From Azospirillum melinis (GTDB lineage Bacteria; Pseudomonadota; Alphaproteobacteria; Azospirillales; Azospirillaceae): 64,000 bases of DNA. The position numbers were made by a program, and so were the translations under genes. The stretch is taken from positions 1-64,000 of the forward strand of contig NZ_WHOS01000009.1 in the NCBI RefSeq assembly GCF_013340935.1, written 5' to 3'. Below, piece after piece: positions 43,610 to 52,748 of the stretch. The first letter of the stretch is position 1, and the number at the start of each line of letters is the position of its first letter. The notes under the pieces are model-generated. The model saw only the letters and a program-made list of their open reading frames with translations, was not told the origin of the DNA and ran no database searches.

Positions 43610-43663
43610 AGCCGTTTGCTGCCCACCGGCACGGATTACCAAGGAAACCCGGCAAATTTGAAC

Positions 43664-43679
43664 TGGCCCGCTTTTTGCC
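43664..43679 (+). promoter_or_regulatory. Sigma-54 promoter of the flagellin gene
   Basis: TGGCCCG-CTTT-TTGCC fits the -24/-12 consensus TGGCACG-N4-TTGCW at the invariant GG and GC with correct spacing. Transcription would begin near 43690, about 80 bases before the flagellin ATG. This is the usual class of promoter for late flagellar genes in polar-flagellated proteobacteria. Confidence 0.85.
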
Positions 43680-43772
43680 TACCCCTTTGGCGGGGGAATT
43701 AGTCCCCTTCCGGTTCAAGCGCCTCGAAAGCAGTGCGCTTCCGGACATTGATCCTCCAAAGGAGTGGCTACC

Positions 43773-45635
43773 ATGGCCGGCAACGTTACCCTGTCCTCTT
43801 CCATGCGGACCAACCTCCTGCAGCTGCAAAGCACGCAGGAGCAGATCAACAAGAAACAGAACATCCTGTCGACGGGCAACAAGGTCAACACCGCCCTCGA
43901 CGGCCCGACCGCCTTCTTCTCGGCCAAGGGTCTGAACCAGCGCGCCGGCGACCTGACGTCGCTGAAGGACGCGATGGGTCAGTCGATCAGCACCATCCAG
44001 GCCGCCGACAAGGGCCTGACCTCGATCGACTCCATGGTCGACCAGGCGAAGGGTCTGACCACCGCCGCCTATGCGGCTCTGGGCAACGATGCCGCCTCCG
44101 TCGCCACCCGCAAGTCGCTCGCCGCCCAGTTCAACACGCTGCGCGGCCAGATCGACAAGCTGGCCGCCGACAGCGGTTACGGCGGTAAGAACCTGATCGC
44201 CGGCAACGGCATGAGCATGGAGAGCACCAGCGCCTCCCGTGCCGCCGTCAACAGCATGACTGGCGTCGACAATGCCCGCGTCACCAACGTGCAGTCGGCC
44301 GACACCTACTCGATCCGCGTCAAGGGCGACGGCTCGATCGAAGGCAAGACCGCCGACATTTCCAGCGCGGAAAATGCGCACGGCTTCACCGGCCTGAAGC
44401 TGTCGGGCACGATGTCCGGCACGTCGGGCAGCTTCTCCGACGTCCAGATCGAGGTGCGCGGCGCCAACGGCCGTTCCCGCGACTTCATCGTGACGGACGG
44501 CACCGAGAGCCGCACGATCTCCTACTTCGACAACACCCAGACCACCTCGACCGCCCTGAAGACGGCCGCCAAGACCGGTTCGGCCCAGGTGTCGACGGTG
44601 AACATCGGCGGGACCATCGAAGAAGGCGACATCTTCACCATCACGGTGGAAGGCCAGTCCTTCAGCTACACCGCCACGAAGGGTGACGTCGCCGTCGGCC
44701 AGAACGCTTCGGCCCAGGTGGCCGCTCAGTTGAAGGCCTCGATCAGCACGGCCCTCACCGGTACCGGCCGCCTGGTCGGCAAGGACGTCGCCACCGCAAC
44801 CGTCACCGCAACCGGCACGATCACCCTCACCGGCAACGCCACGGCCGGCGCGGTGACCGACTTCACGCTGACCTCCAGCGCCACCAACGCGCTGACCAAG
44901 AAGATTTCGGAAAGCTTCGCGTCGGGCACCATCGTGTCCTTCACGGTCGACCGCCGCCTGCTGGAAGCGGCCAACAACCAGGGCAACGGCGTCTCGACCA
45001 TCGAGAAGAAGGTCGACCTGCAAATCCAGGTCACCAACTCCAACGGCGCCCAGGTCACCCGTGACGCCACGAACGACAAGGGCGACGGCAAGCTGACGGG
45101 CGGCGATCAGGCTTTCGCCTTCGACAGCGGCACCGTGCACCTGGACGTCGATGCGAAGACGATCAAGAAGGCGGCCTCGGCCAACTGCTCGGCCAACATC
45201 GTCACCAAGCAGATTTCCGACGCCAACTCCAAGAACGACATCACCGTCCAGCTGAACGAGACGAACACGAACTCGATCACGGTGAGCGCGGTGAACCTGA
45301 CCACCAGCGGTCAGGGCCTGAAGCTCGACGAAGCGCAGAACGACTGGACCGACCGCGCCGACATCGACAAGGCGGTCTCCGGTCTCGACAACGCCAAGGC
45401 GACGATCCGCTCCGCCTCGCAGTCGCTGTCGACCAACCTGAACATCATCACGACCCGCGAGAACTTCACCAAGGAGTTCAGCGACGTGCTGACGGAAGGC
45501 GCTAGCAAGCTGACGCTGGCCGACCAGAACGAGGAAGGCGCCAGCCTGCTGATGCTGCAGACCCGGCAGCAGCTGGGCACCATCGCCCTCTCGCTCGCCA
45601 ACCAGTCGCAGCAGTCGATCCTGCGCCTGTTCTAA
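43773..45635 (+). CDS. Flagellin, 620 aa
   Basis: Conserved D0/D1 ends: N-terminal SMRTNLLQLQSTQEQINKKQ and LSTGNKVNTALD, and C-terminal EGASLLMLQTRQQLGTIAL with SLANQSQQSILRLF. Between them is a long Thr/Ser/Ala/Gly-rich central domain (about residues 170-520), larger than in many flagellins and rich in potential O-glycosylation sites. The ATG at 43773 follows AAAGGAG by 8 bases; a GTG three codons earlier overlaps the ribosome site and is not used. One cysteine occurs in the variable part. It is driven by the sigma-54 promoter and ends with a strong terminator. It is the likely substrate of the glycan genes around it. Confidence 0.95.
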   Translation: MAGNVTLSSSMRTNLLQLQSTQEQINKKQNILSTGNKVNTALDGPTAFFSAKGLNQRAGDLTSLKDAMGQSISTIQAADKGLTSIDSMVDQAKGLTTAAYAALGNDAASVATRKSLAAQFNTLRGQIDKLAADSGYGGKNLIAGNGMSMESTSASRAAVNSMTGVDNARVTNVQSADTYSIRVKGDGSIEGKTADISSAENAHGFTGLKLSGTMSGTSGSFSDVQIEVRGANGRSRDFIVTDGTESRTISYFDNTQTTSTALKTAAKTGSAQVSTVNIGGTIEEGDIFTITVEGQSFSYTATKGDVAVGQNASAQVAAQLKASISTALTGTGRLVGKDVATATVTATGTITLTGNATAGAVTDFTLTSSATNALTKKISESFASGTIVSFTVDRRLLEAANNQGNGVSTIEKKVDLQIQVTNSNGAQVTRDATNDKGDGKLTGGDQAFAFDSGTVHLDVDAKTIKKAASANCSANIVTKQISDANSKNDITVQLNETNTNSITVSAVNLTTSGQGLKLDEAQNDWTDRADIDKAVSGLDNAKATIRSASQSLSTNLNIITTRENFTKEFSDVLTEGASKLTLADQNEEGASLLMLQTRQQLGTIALSLANQSQQSILRLF

Positions 45636-45679
45636 GGCGTAGAGTTCAGACGGCGAGTTCGGGTAGGATCACGCCCGGC

Positions 45680-45716
45680 GGGCGGCGGCATCAGGCCGCC
45701 GCCCGTTTCTTTTTTG
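45680..45716 (+). terminator. Terminator of the flagellin gene
   Basis: GGGCGGCGGC (45680-45689) and GCCGCCGCCC (45695-45704) form a perfect 10-bp stem with a 5-base loop, followed by TTTCTTTTTT. Its strength suits a very highly expressed gene and isolates flbT downstream. Confidence 0.93.
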
Positions 45717-45777
45717 GGCCGGACCGGTCCGGCAAAGGCCGGACGGCAACGGCCCGCAAGCCCCGGGTTCCCTACTC

Positions 45778-46224
45778 ATGCCACTCAAGTTCGTGCTTCG
45801 TCCCAACGAGAAGGTCATCATCAACGGTGCCGTCATCGGTGCCGGCGACCGTCCGGGTTCGTTCTTCCTCTACAACACCGCCAACTTCCTGCGCGGGCGC
45901 GAGGTTCTGAAGGAAGAGCAGATCGACTGCATCGAGAAGAAGCTCTATTTCGTCATTCAGCTCGTCTACATCTTCCCGGAAGATTCGACGCTGAATCTTC
46001 AACGCTTCGCTTCGATATTGGACGAAACCCGCGAAGCGCGGCCGGACGCTTCCAAGATGCTGGACGAGATCGCGCGTCTGGTCGAAAGCCGCAATTATTA
46101 TCGGGCGCTCAAGCTCTGCCGCAAGCTGTTCAGGACGGCGGATGGCGGATCGCTGGATGGTGGTATGGCCGATAGCGCCACCGGCGACGACGAAGACCCA
46201 CCGAGCACCGATCGGACGCCGTGA
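45778..46224 (+). CDS. flbT: Flagellar biosynthesis regulator FlbT, 148 aa
   Basis: Matches FlbT from its first residues (MPLKFVLRPNEKVIINGAVI) through FFLYNTANFLRGREVL and KKLYFVIQLVYI. In Caulobacter FlbT binds flagellin mRNA and controls its translation together with FlaF. The C-terminal 30 residues are acidic and variable. No FlaF gene is seen nearby. The stop overlaps the GTG of the giant TPR protein by 4 bp (GTGA), so glycosylation machinery and the flagellin regulator are probably made together. Confidence 0.93.
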   Translation: MPLKFVLRPNEKVIINGAVIGAGDRPGSFFLYNTANFLRGREVLKEEQIDCIEKKLYFVIQLVYIFPEDSTLNLQRFASILDETREARPDASKMLDEIARLVESRNYYRALKLCRKLFRTADGGSLDGGMADSATGDDEDPPSTDRTP

Positions 46225-49200
46225 CCGTCGCCGAGCTGCTCGACGCCGCATTACCGCTGCATCGCGCCGGCCGCCTTGCCGAGGCGCTGGTGCTTTACCG
46301 CCGGATCCTGTCCGATGATCCGGCGCATGCCGACGCACTGCACCTGTCGGCGATCATCGCGCACCAGACCGGCCGCACCGCGGAGGCACTGGCCAATCTG
46401 GGGGCCGCGCTGGCGGTGCAGCCCGGCTTCGCCACGGCCTACAACAGCCTCGGCAACGTCCTGGCCGATCTCGGCATGCTGGAGGAGGCGCTGGCCGCCT
46501 ATGTGGTCGCAATCCGGCAGAACGACCGCTATGTCGAGGCCTATAACAATCGCGCCACCGTGCTTCAGCGCCTCGGCCGGCGGGATGAGGCGGCGGAGGC
46601 CTACGCCCGTGCGCTGACCATGGGGCCGGACAACCTGACGGCCCGTTTCAATTACGGCGTGCTGCAACGGGAATTGGGCCAGATTTCTCCAGCAGCCAAC
46701 GCCTTCTATGCGGTGGTGCAGGCCGACCCTTCCCATTCCGCCGCATGGCGGCACCTGGCGATCTGTTTGCGTAACTTGGGCCATCCCGATGCGGAGGCCT
46801 GTCTGCGCCGCGCACTGCAAGACGCGCCGGGCGATAAGGATCTGTCGCTGGAACTGGGCGCCCTGCTGAACAGCCGAGGTGACCACGAGGCGGCCTGCGG
46901 CGTCCTGGCTGCGGCCGTCGCGGCCCATCCCGGCACTGCGCAGTTGCACTTCAGCTACGGCACCGCCCTTCAGGGCACGCGGGGCCTGAGGGAAGCGGTC
47001 GTGCAGTTCCGTCTGGCGCTGGACCGCGAACCGACGATGCAGGGGGCGTGCAACAATCTGGGCGTGGCCTTGCTCGAACTGGGAGAGTTGGGCCCGGCGA
47101 CCCTGGTGCTCAGCCGCGCGGTGGCACTCAGTCCCGGCGATGCCATGGTGGTGAACAACCACGGCACGTCGCTGGAAAACCGCTACGACCTGGAAGCCGA
47201 TTCCGAAAGGCCGGCGCGCTGGTATCGGCGAGCCCTGCGGCTCCGTCCCGATTATGGCAAGGCTCTGGTCAATCTTGCCGGCATCCATATCCTGCGGCGC
47301 GAACTCCACCATGCCGAACGTCTTTATCGCAGCGCCGCGGTGGCCGACCCGCGCAGCGTGGAGACCTTTGTCAATCTCGGCGGTCTGCTGCTCGACCGTG
47401 ACGACCTTTCCCGGGCGGGACGGATGTACCGGCGAGCCCTGGCGATCGACGCCGGCAGCCCTGCCGCGCTGACTGGTTACGGTCTGGTCCTGCAAAGGCT
47501 CGGCCGCATCGGCGAGGCGGAGGCCGCGCATCGGCGTGCGCTGGAGATCGACGGCCGGCATGCGGAAGCGGCCGGCAACCTCGGCATGCTGCTCTGGCAA
47601 TGCCATCAGGACGATACCGCGGCCGAACCCTGGATGGACCTTGCCTTGTCGGTCAATCCGTCGCTCAACACCGCGCATCTCAACCGCGGCATGCTGCGGC
47701 TTTCCCGCGGCGATCTGCCCGGTGGCTGGGACGGCTACCGTCGGCGGTTCTGGGCGAAGGGCTATGTGAACCGGCGGATCGCCGCCCCGCTGTGGCAGGG
47801 GGAAAATCCCGCCGGGCGCCGCCTGCTCGTCTGGCGGGAACAGGGGGTCGGCGATGAGATCATGTTCGCCTCCTGCTACCCGTCGCTGATCGGGCAGGCC
47901 GGGCATGTGGTGATCGAATGCGACCGCCGGCTGGTGCCGTTGTTCGCGCGCTCCTTCCCTCAGGCGACGGTCAGGGCGGAGTCGGTCGATGGCGCGGGCG
48001 ATGAAACCATCCAGCCGCCGGACGTCGATGCCCATGTCCCGGCTGGCGACCTGCCGGGTCATCTGCGCGCCAGCCTGTCCGGTTTCAACGGGCAGGCGCC
48101 CTGGCTGGTGCCGGACCCGACGCTGGTGGAACAGTGGCGGAAGCGGCTGACGGCGCTGGGGCCGGGCCTGCGGGTCGGCATCGGCTGGCGCAGCCAGATG
48201 ATGACGTCGGAGCGCACGGCCGCCTATGTGATGCTTGACCACTGGGGGCCGCTGTTCGCCGTGCCCGGACTGGTTTTCGTCAATTTGCAGTATGGCGAGT
48301 GCGAAGCGGAGCTTCGGGCGGCGGAGGAGCGCTTCGGCGTGACCATCCACCGTTGGGCCGATCTGGACCTGAAGGACGATTTCGATGGCGCGGCGGCGTT
48401 GACCGCCAACCTGGATCTGGTGATCTCGCCGGCGATGTCGGCGGGCGAACTGGCCGGTGCGCTGGGGGTTCCGATCTGGCGCTTCGGTGCCCGCGACTGG
48501 ACCCAGCTGGGCAGCGGGGTTCGCCCCTGGTTCCCGACGATGCGCCTGTTCCAGCCTACTCCCGGCGAAGCTCTGGACGGAGCGATTGCCCGGATGGCGA
48601 AGGAGTTGCAGCGCATGGCATCCGGCAGGCCGCAGGCGCAGCAACCGGCCCAGCAACCGGCCATAATTGCGCCCGCCAAGCCGGATCCCGACGACGACCG
48701 GAAGATGGCCGAAGCCGTCGCCCATTACCGCACCGGCGACTTTGCGCTGGCGGAGTCCCTGGTGCGGCAACTTCTCGACAGGGTGCCCGGCCATCCGGTC
48801 GCCCTGCATCTGGGCGGTGTGCTGGCCAAGCGGCATGGTTCGCTGGAGGAGGCGCAGGACTTGCTGGTCCGGGCCTCCGCTGCCGACCCGCACAACGCCT
48901 CGGCCCATGCCGCCCTGTGCGAAGTCCGACAGGGGCTGGGCCAGTTCGAAGCCGCCGACCGTTCATCCCGCGCCTGCGTCGCCGCACAGCCGGACGGTGT
49001 CGGTCATTGGGTAAACCGGACGGCGCTGCTCCGCCGCACCGGTCAAGTGGCCACCGCCCGGTCCGCCATCATCCACGCATTGCGCCTGCGCCCCGATCTG
49101 GCGCCCGCTCTGGGGCACCTTGCCGAACTGGCCGACACCCCCGGGGATGCGGTGAGGGTCCATCGCATTGCGGTCAGCCTGACGCCGGGAACCGCCGATG

Positions 49201-52200
49201 TCCTCAGCAATCTGGGCGGTACCCTCCACAAGCTTCTCCGCTTCGACGAGGCGGCGCGATTGCTGGAACGTGCGATCCGCTGCGACCCCGGCCTTGCCGT
49301 CGCCTGGACCAACCGCGGCAATGCGCTGGAAGCGATGGGCCGGATTGCGGAAGCGGAGACCTGCCACCGGACCGCCATCGAGCTTGCGCCGTCATTGGCC
49401 GATGCGCACGGCAACCTTGCCTATCTATTTAAAAGGCACGGCCGGCAGGAGGAGGCACTTGCCGCCTTCGACGCGGCACTGGCGGCCGACCCCAAGCACG
49501 CACAGGCGCGATACAACCGCTCCCTTCTGTTGCTGGAAACGGGCGCCTTGCGTGCCGGCTGGGCCGACCATGAATGGCGCTTTGCCACGCCGCAATTCCA
49601 GGATCAGCGGCGCCGACTGACCATGCGGGCATGGCGCGGCGAGAACATTGCCGGGCGGCGGCTGCTGGTGTGGCGGGAGCAGGGGGTGGGCGACGAGATC
49701 CTGTTCGCCTCCTGCTATGAGGAAGCGATGCGACGCGCCGGTCGCCTGGTGATCGAATGCGACCGCCGACTGGTGCCGCTTTTCAGGCGATCCTTCCCCG
49801 GCGCCGACGTCCGGCCGGAGAGTCCCGACCCGCGCGACGCCGATCTCCAGATCGCCGCCGGCAGCCTGCCGCGCCTGCTCCGTGCCGATCTGAAGCGCTT
49901 TCCCTCCCGATCATCCTGGCTGGTGCCGGACCCGGCACTGGTGGAGCGGTGGCGGGAGCGGCTGGCGGCGCTGGGGCCGGGCCTGCGGGTCGGCATCGGC
50001 TGGCGCAGCCAGCTGATGACCGCCGACCGCAAGGCCGCCTATGTGATGCTGGAGCATTGGGGACCGCTGTTCGCCGTGCCCGGCCTGACCTTCGTCAATT
50101 TGCAGTATGGCGACTGCGAGGCCGAGATTCGGGCGGCGGAGGAGCGCTTCGGCGTGACCATCCACCGTTGGGCCGATCTGAACCTGAAGGACGATTTCGA
50201 TGGCGCGGCGGCACTGACCGCCAACCTGGATCTGGTGATCTCGCCGGCGATGTCGGCGGGCGAACTGGCCGGTGCGCTGGGGGTTCCGGTCTGGCGCTTC
50301 GGCGGTCGCGACTGGACGCAGCTTGCCACCGGCGTCCGCCCCTGGTTCCCGACCATGCGGCTGTTCCAGCCGAACCCCGGCGAAGGGCTTGAGGCCGCGA
50401 TTGCCCGGATGGCGAATGCAGTGCGTGCCAGCGCGACGCCGCGGGGCAGGGCGGCCAGTCCGGCAGCGAACTGGGCAGGGGGTGGCGAGTCCGGGACTGC
50501 CGACGCCGCAGATCCGGACCCCGACCCGGACAGGCTTCTGGAAATTGCGGTCGCCACCCACCGCAGCGGTGCCCATGATGAGGCGGCTCCCCTCTATGAA
50601 CGGGTGCTGGCAAGCCGCCCACGCGACCCGGTGGCCTTGCACCTCTCGGGCCTGCTCGCCCACCAGTCGGGCGCGTCGGCGCGAGGGGAGGGGCGCATCG
50701 CCGCTGCGGTCGCCGAGGCTCCGGAATATGCGACGGCGCATATCAGCCTGGGGAATGTCCGTCTGGCGCTCGGGCTGGCGGGGCCGGCGGCGGCGAGTTT
50801 CCGGACCGCTCTGGCGATCCAGCCCGACAGCGCGGCGGCGTTGACCAACCTCGGCAATGCACTCGACGCGCTGGAGCGGAGCGCCGCCGCAGCCGACCTC
50901 CATCGGAAGGCGGTCGCGGCCGACCCGGATCTGGCGGAGGCGCACGACAATCTCGGCGTCGCCCTCGCCCGGCTGGGCCGCTGGGCCGAGGCCGAGCGGG
51001 CGCATGCACAGGCGCTCCGTCGGGCACCGGGTCTGGAAGCCGGGTGGATCAACCTGTCGGTGGCGCTGCGCCGCCTCGGCCGGCTGGATACGGCGGAACG
51101 GGCAGGGCGCCGTGCCCTGGCGCTCGCCCCCGCCCTGGCCGACGCAATGGCAAACCGCGGCCGGCTGCTGCGCGAACTGGGGGATCCCGCCGCGGCAGGT
51201 CCGTGGTGCGCCCGCGCGCTGGCGGTTGAGCCCGGCCATGCAGCGGCGGCCTTCAATAGCGGATTGCTGGAGCTGACGGCCGGCCAACTGGCACGGGGCT
51301 GGGATGGCTATGACCGCCGCTTCGACACGCGCGACATGGCGGCGGCATTCCGGCGCCCCGGTGCCCCTCTCTGGGACGGCGGACCTCTGTCGGGGAAGCG
51401 CCTTCTGGTCTGGCGCGAACAGGGCATCGGCGACGAGTTGATGTTTGCACAGCGTTTGCCGGAGCTGATCGCCCGGGCCGACCATGACGGGGGCCATGTC
51501 GTCGTCGAATGCGATCCCCGCTTCGTACCGCTGTTCGCCCGTTCCTTCCCCCGGGCAACGGTGCGGCCGGCCCCCGCCACGCCCGGCGAGCCGTCGTCCG
51601 ACATCGACGCCCATGCCCCCATCGGATCGCTGTCGCGCCGATTGGGCGGCTCCCTGCCGGATTTCGCCGCTGTGGGACCGGCCTTGCGCGCCGACCCGGC
51701 GGCGATCGAGACCTGGCGGCGATGTCTGTCCGGATTGGGAGACGGCCTGCGGGTCGGCATCGCCTGGCGCAGCAGCCAGCTCGATCCCGACCGCATGCCC
51801 GATTACACGCGCATCGAGGATTGGCGGCCGGTGCTGACCTTGCCCGGCCTGATCCCGGTCAACCTGCAATATGGCGACTGCGATGCGGAACTGGCAGCGG
51901 CACGCGCCGCTTTCGGCCGGGCGCCGCATGATTTTGCCGACCTCGACCTGCGCAACGATCTCGACGGCACGGCGGCGCTGATGTCGGCCCTGGATCTGGT
52001 GATCGCCCCGGCGACCTCCACCGGCGAGCTGGCCGGAGCGCTCGGCGTACCGGTCTGGCGACTGGGACGCACGGGCGATTGGACGGCGCTCGGCACCGGT
52101 GTGCGGCCTTGGTTTCCGTCGATGCGGCTGTTCTGGACCGGTCCCGGCGAACGGGTGGCCGACCTCCTTCCCAAGGTGGCGGTGGAGCTTGAGCGCTTCC

Positions 52201-52217
52201 GCCGGGTCGGCGGCTGA
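46221..52217 (+). CDS. Giant TPR-glycosyltransferase protein with three repeated modules, 1998 aa
   Basis: Three successive modules each hold a run of TPRs followed by a GT-B-like domain, with the GT parts at about residues 530-800, 1145-1395 and 1725-1995. Each GT part begins with LLVWREQGVGDEI or a variant and has IECDRRLVPLF, LRVGIGWRSQ, VNLQYG, DLVISPAMSAGELAGALGVP and WFPTMRLF. The first TPR block is the longest. Modules 1 and 2 are near identical in places at DNA level. The third has a variant (WREQGIGDELMF, DLVIAPATSTGELAG). Similar TPR-linked transferases act on proteins; flagellin is the obvious candidate given the coupled flbT, but acceptor and donor are inferred. It starts with GTG at 46221. 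Confidence 0.85.
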   Translation: MTVAELLDAALPLHRAGRLAEALVLYRRILSDDPAHADALHLSAIIAHQTGRTAEALANLGAALAVQPGFATAYNSLGNVLADLGMLEEALAAYVVAIRQNDRYVEAYNNRATVLQRLGRRDEAAEAYARALTMGPDNLTARFNYGVLQRELGQISPAANAFYAVVQADPSHSAAWRHLAICLRNLGHPDAEACLRRALQDAPGDKDLSLELGALLNSRGDHEAACGVLAAAVAAHPGTAQLHFSYGTALQGTRGLREAVVQFRLALDREPTMQGACNNLGVALLELGELGPATLVLSRAVALSPGDAMVVNNHGTSLENRYDLEADSERPARWYRRALRLRPDYGKALVNLAGIHILRRELHHAERLYRSAAVADPRSVETFVNLGGLLLDRDDLSRAGRMYRRALAIDAGSPAALTGYGLVLQRLGRIGEAEAAHRRALEIDGRHAEAAGNLGMLLWQCHQDDTAAEPWMDLALSVNPSLNTAHLNRGMLRLSRGDLPGGWDGYRRRFWAKGYVNRRIAAPLWQGENPAGRRLLVWREQGVGDEIMFASCYPSLIGQAGHVVIECDRRLVPLFARSFPQATVRAESVDGAGDETIQPPDVDAHVPAGDLPGHLRASLSGFNGQAPWLVPDPTLVEQWRKRLTALGPGLRVGIGWRSQMMTSERTAAYVMLDHWGPLFAVPGLVFVNLQYGECEAELRAAEERFGVTIHRWADLDLKDDFDGAAALTANLDLVISPAMSAGELAGALGVPIWRFGARDWTQLGSGVRPWFPTMRLFQPTPGEALDGAIARMAKELQRMASGRPQAQQPAQQPAIIAPAKPDPDDDRKMAEAVAHYRTGDFALAESLVRQLLDRVPGHPVALHLGGVLAKRHGSLEEAQDLLVRASAADPHNASAHAALCEVRQGLGQFEAADRSSRACVAAQPDGVGHWVNRTALLRRTGQVATARSAIIHALRLRPDLAPALGHLAELADTPGDAVRVHRIAVSLTPGTADVLSNLGGTLHKLLRFDEAARLLERAIRCDPGLAVAWTNRGNALEAMGRIAEAETCHRTAIELAPSLADAHGNLAYLFKRHGRQEEALAAFDAALAADPKHAQARYNRSLLLLETGALRAGWADHEWRFATPQFQDQRRRLTMRAWRGENIAGRRLLVWREQGVGDEILFASCYEEAMRRAGRLVIECDRRLVPLFRRSFPGADVRPESPDPRDADLQIAAGSLPRLLRADLKRFPSRSSWLVPDPALVERWRERLAALGPGLRVGIGWRSQLMTADRKAAYVMLEHWGPLFAVPGLTFVNLQYGDCEAEIRAAEERFGVTIHRWADLNLKDDFDGAAALTANLDLVISPAMSAGELAGALGVPVWRFGGRDWTQLATGVRPWFPTMRLFQPNPGEGLEAAIARMANAVRASATPRGRAASPAANWAGGGESGTADAADPDPDPDRLLEIAVATHRSGAHDEAAPLYERVLASRPRDPVALHLSGLLAHQSGASARGEGRIAAAVAEAPEYATAHISLGNVRLALGLAGPAAASFRTALAIQPDSAAALTNLGNALDALERSAAAADLHRKAVAADPDLAEAHDNLGVALARLGRWAEAERAHAQALRRAPGLEAGWINLSVALRRLGRLDTAERAGRRALALAPALADAMANRGRLLRELGDPAAAGPWCARALAVEPGHAAAAFNSGLLELTAGQLARGWDGYDRRFDTRDMAAAFRRPGAPLWDGGPLSGKRLLVWREQGIGDELMFAQRLPELIARADHDGGHVVVECDPRFVPLFARSFPRATVRPAPATPGEPSSDIDAHAPIGSLSRRLGGSLPDFAAVGPALRADPAAIETWRRCLSGLGDGLRVGIAWRSSQLDPDRMPDYTRIEDWRPVLTLPGLIPVNLQYGDCDAELAAARAAFGRAPHDFADLDLRNDLDGTAALMSALDLVIAPATSTGELAGALGVPVWRLGRTGDWTALGTGVRPWFPSMRLFWTGPGERVADLLPKVAVELERFRRVGG
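48313..48487 (+). repeat. Direct repeat copy 1 inside the giant TPR-glycosyltransferase gene
   Basis: By my reading, 175 bp here differ at only four positions from 50128-50302, an exact offset of 1815 bp (605 codons). It encodes the most conserved part of the GT domain. DNA identity including synonymous sites suggests recent duplication or gene conversion. Confidence 0.8.
50128..50302 (+). repeat. Direct repeat copy 2 inside the giant TPR-glycosyltransferase gene
   Basis: Partner of 48313-48487 in the same frame. Recombination between the two would delete exactly one module and keep the frame. A third, more diverged copy lies inverted near 55230-55400 in the opposite-strand TPR gene. Confidence 0.8.
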
Positions 52218-52245
52218 GGGCCGTTTCCGGAGAATCCGGACGCCA

Positions 52246-52284
52246 AAAGGCCGGGATGAGGCGGTCCACCTCAACCCGGCCTTT
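52246..52284. terminator. Long stem-loop after the giant TPR gene
   Basis: AAAGGCCGGG (52246-52255) pairs with CCCGGCCTTT (52275-52284), and inside it TGAGG pairs with CCTCA. The stem is long and lies between the converging giant TPR gene and the DUF465 gene. The T-run is short, so termination may be partial. Confidence 0.7.
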
Positions 52285-52334
52285 AAACCCTATTCAAGGG
52301 TGAAGATCAAAGGTCGTTGCTGTGATTGGGGGGA

Positions 52335-52514
52335 TCAGTTCATCTGGTCGGGGCGCGTCAGGCGATCGATCTCTTCCTTGACGTGCAGCTTTTCGAGTTT
52401 GAGGCGCTTTACTGCGCTCTCATCCGGCCATGAACGCTTTTCCTCGTCGAGGATCGCCCGGTCCAGGCGCATGTGCTTTTCCTGCAGAGACGAAAGGCGA
52501 GCTTCAGTGTGCAT
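52335..52514 (-). CDS. DUF465 (YdcH-like) small helical protein, 59 aa
   Basis: The protein begins MHTEARLSSLQEKHMRLDRA, and KRLKLEKLHVKEEIDRL near the C-terminus matches the DUF465/YdcH family of two-helix coiled-coil proteins. GGAGAG lies seven bases upstream of the ATG. It is too short for usual length cut-offs and easily missed. The function of the family is not established. It lies alone between two TPR gene groups and is read toward the giant TPR gene. Confidence 0.85.
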   Translation of the reverse strand: MHTEARLSSLQEKHMRLDRAILDEEKRSWPDESAVKRLKLEKLHVKEEIDRLTRPDQMN

Positions 52515-52729
52515 GAGTCGCTCTCCATGTGATCAGTCCGCGTCCCGCCTCAATGTGACGGTCCGGTAACAGCAGTGTTAACCGATCCGAACTGCCGAAC
52601 AACCTTAATCTTGCGTTTTATGCGGTCAAACCATGCGAAAAGATGCCTCAACCGTTCAGACGTATGACAGTGGGTCGCAGGGGTGGGATCTTGAAATCAC
52701 TTCGCGCACCACCATCCGGAGGCGAACAG

Positions 52730-52748
52730 ACCCTTTGGACCAAAGGGT
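52730..52748. repeat. Perfect palindrome at the end of a TPR gene
   Basis: ACCCTTTGG (52730-52738), one base, then CCAAAGGGT (52740-52748), abutting the stop of the minus-strand TPR gene. It lacks a T-run. It may be a weak terminator or mRNA-end stabiliser. Confidence 0.55.

Noticed and set aside
43535..43660. CRISPR-like repeat array upstream of flagellin
   Set aside because: The three units are short palindromes with unequal spacing of 39 and 21 bp and no spacer-like uniform units, so regulatory sites explain them better.
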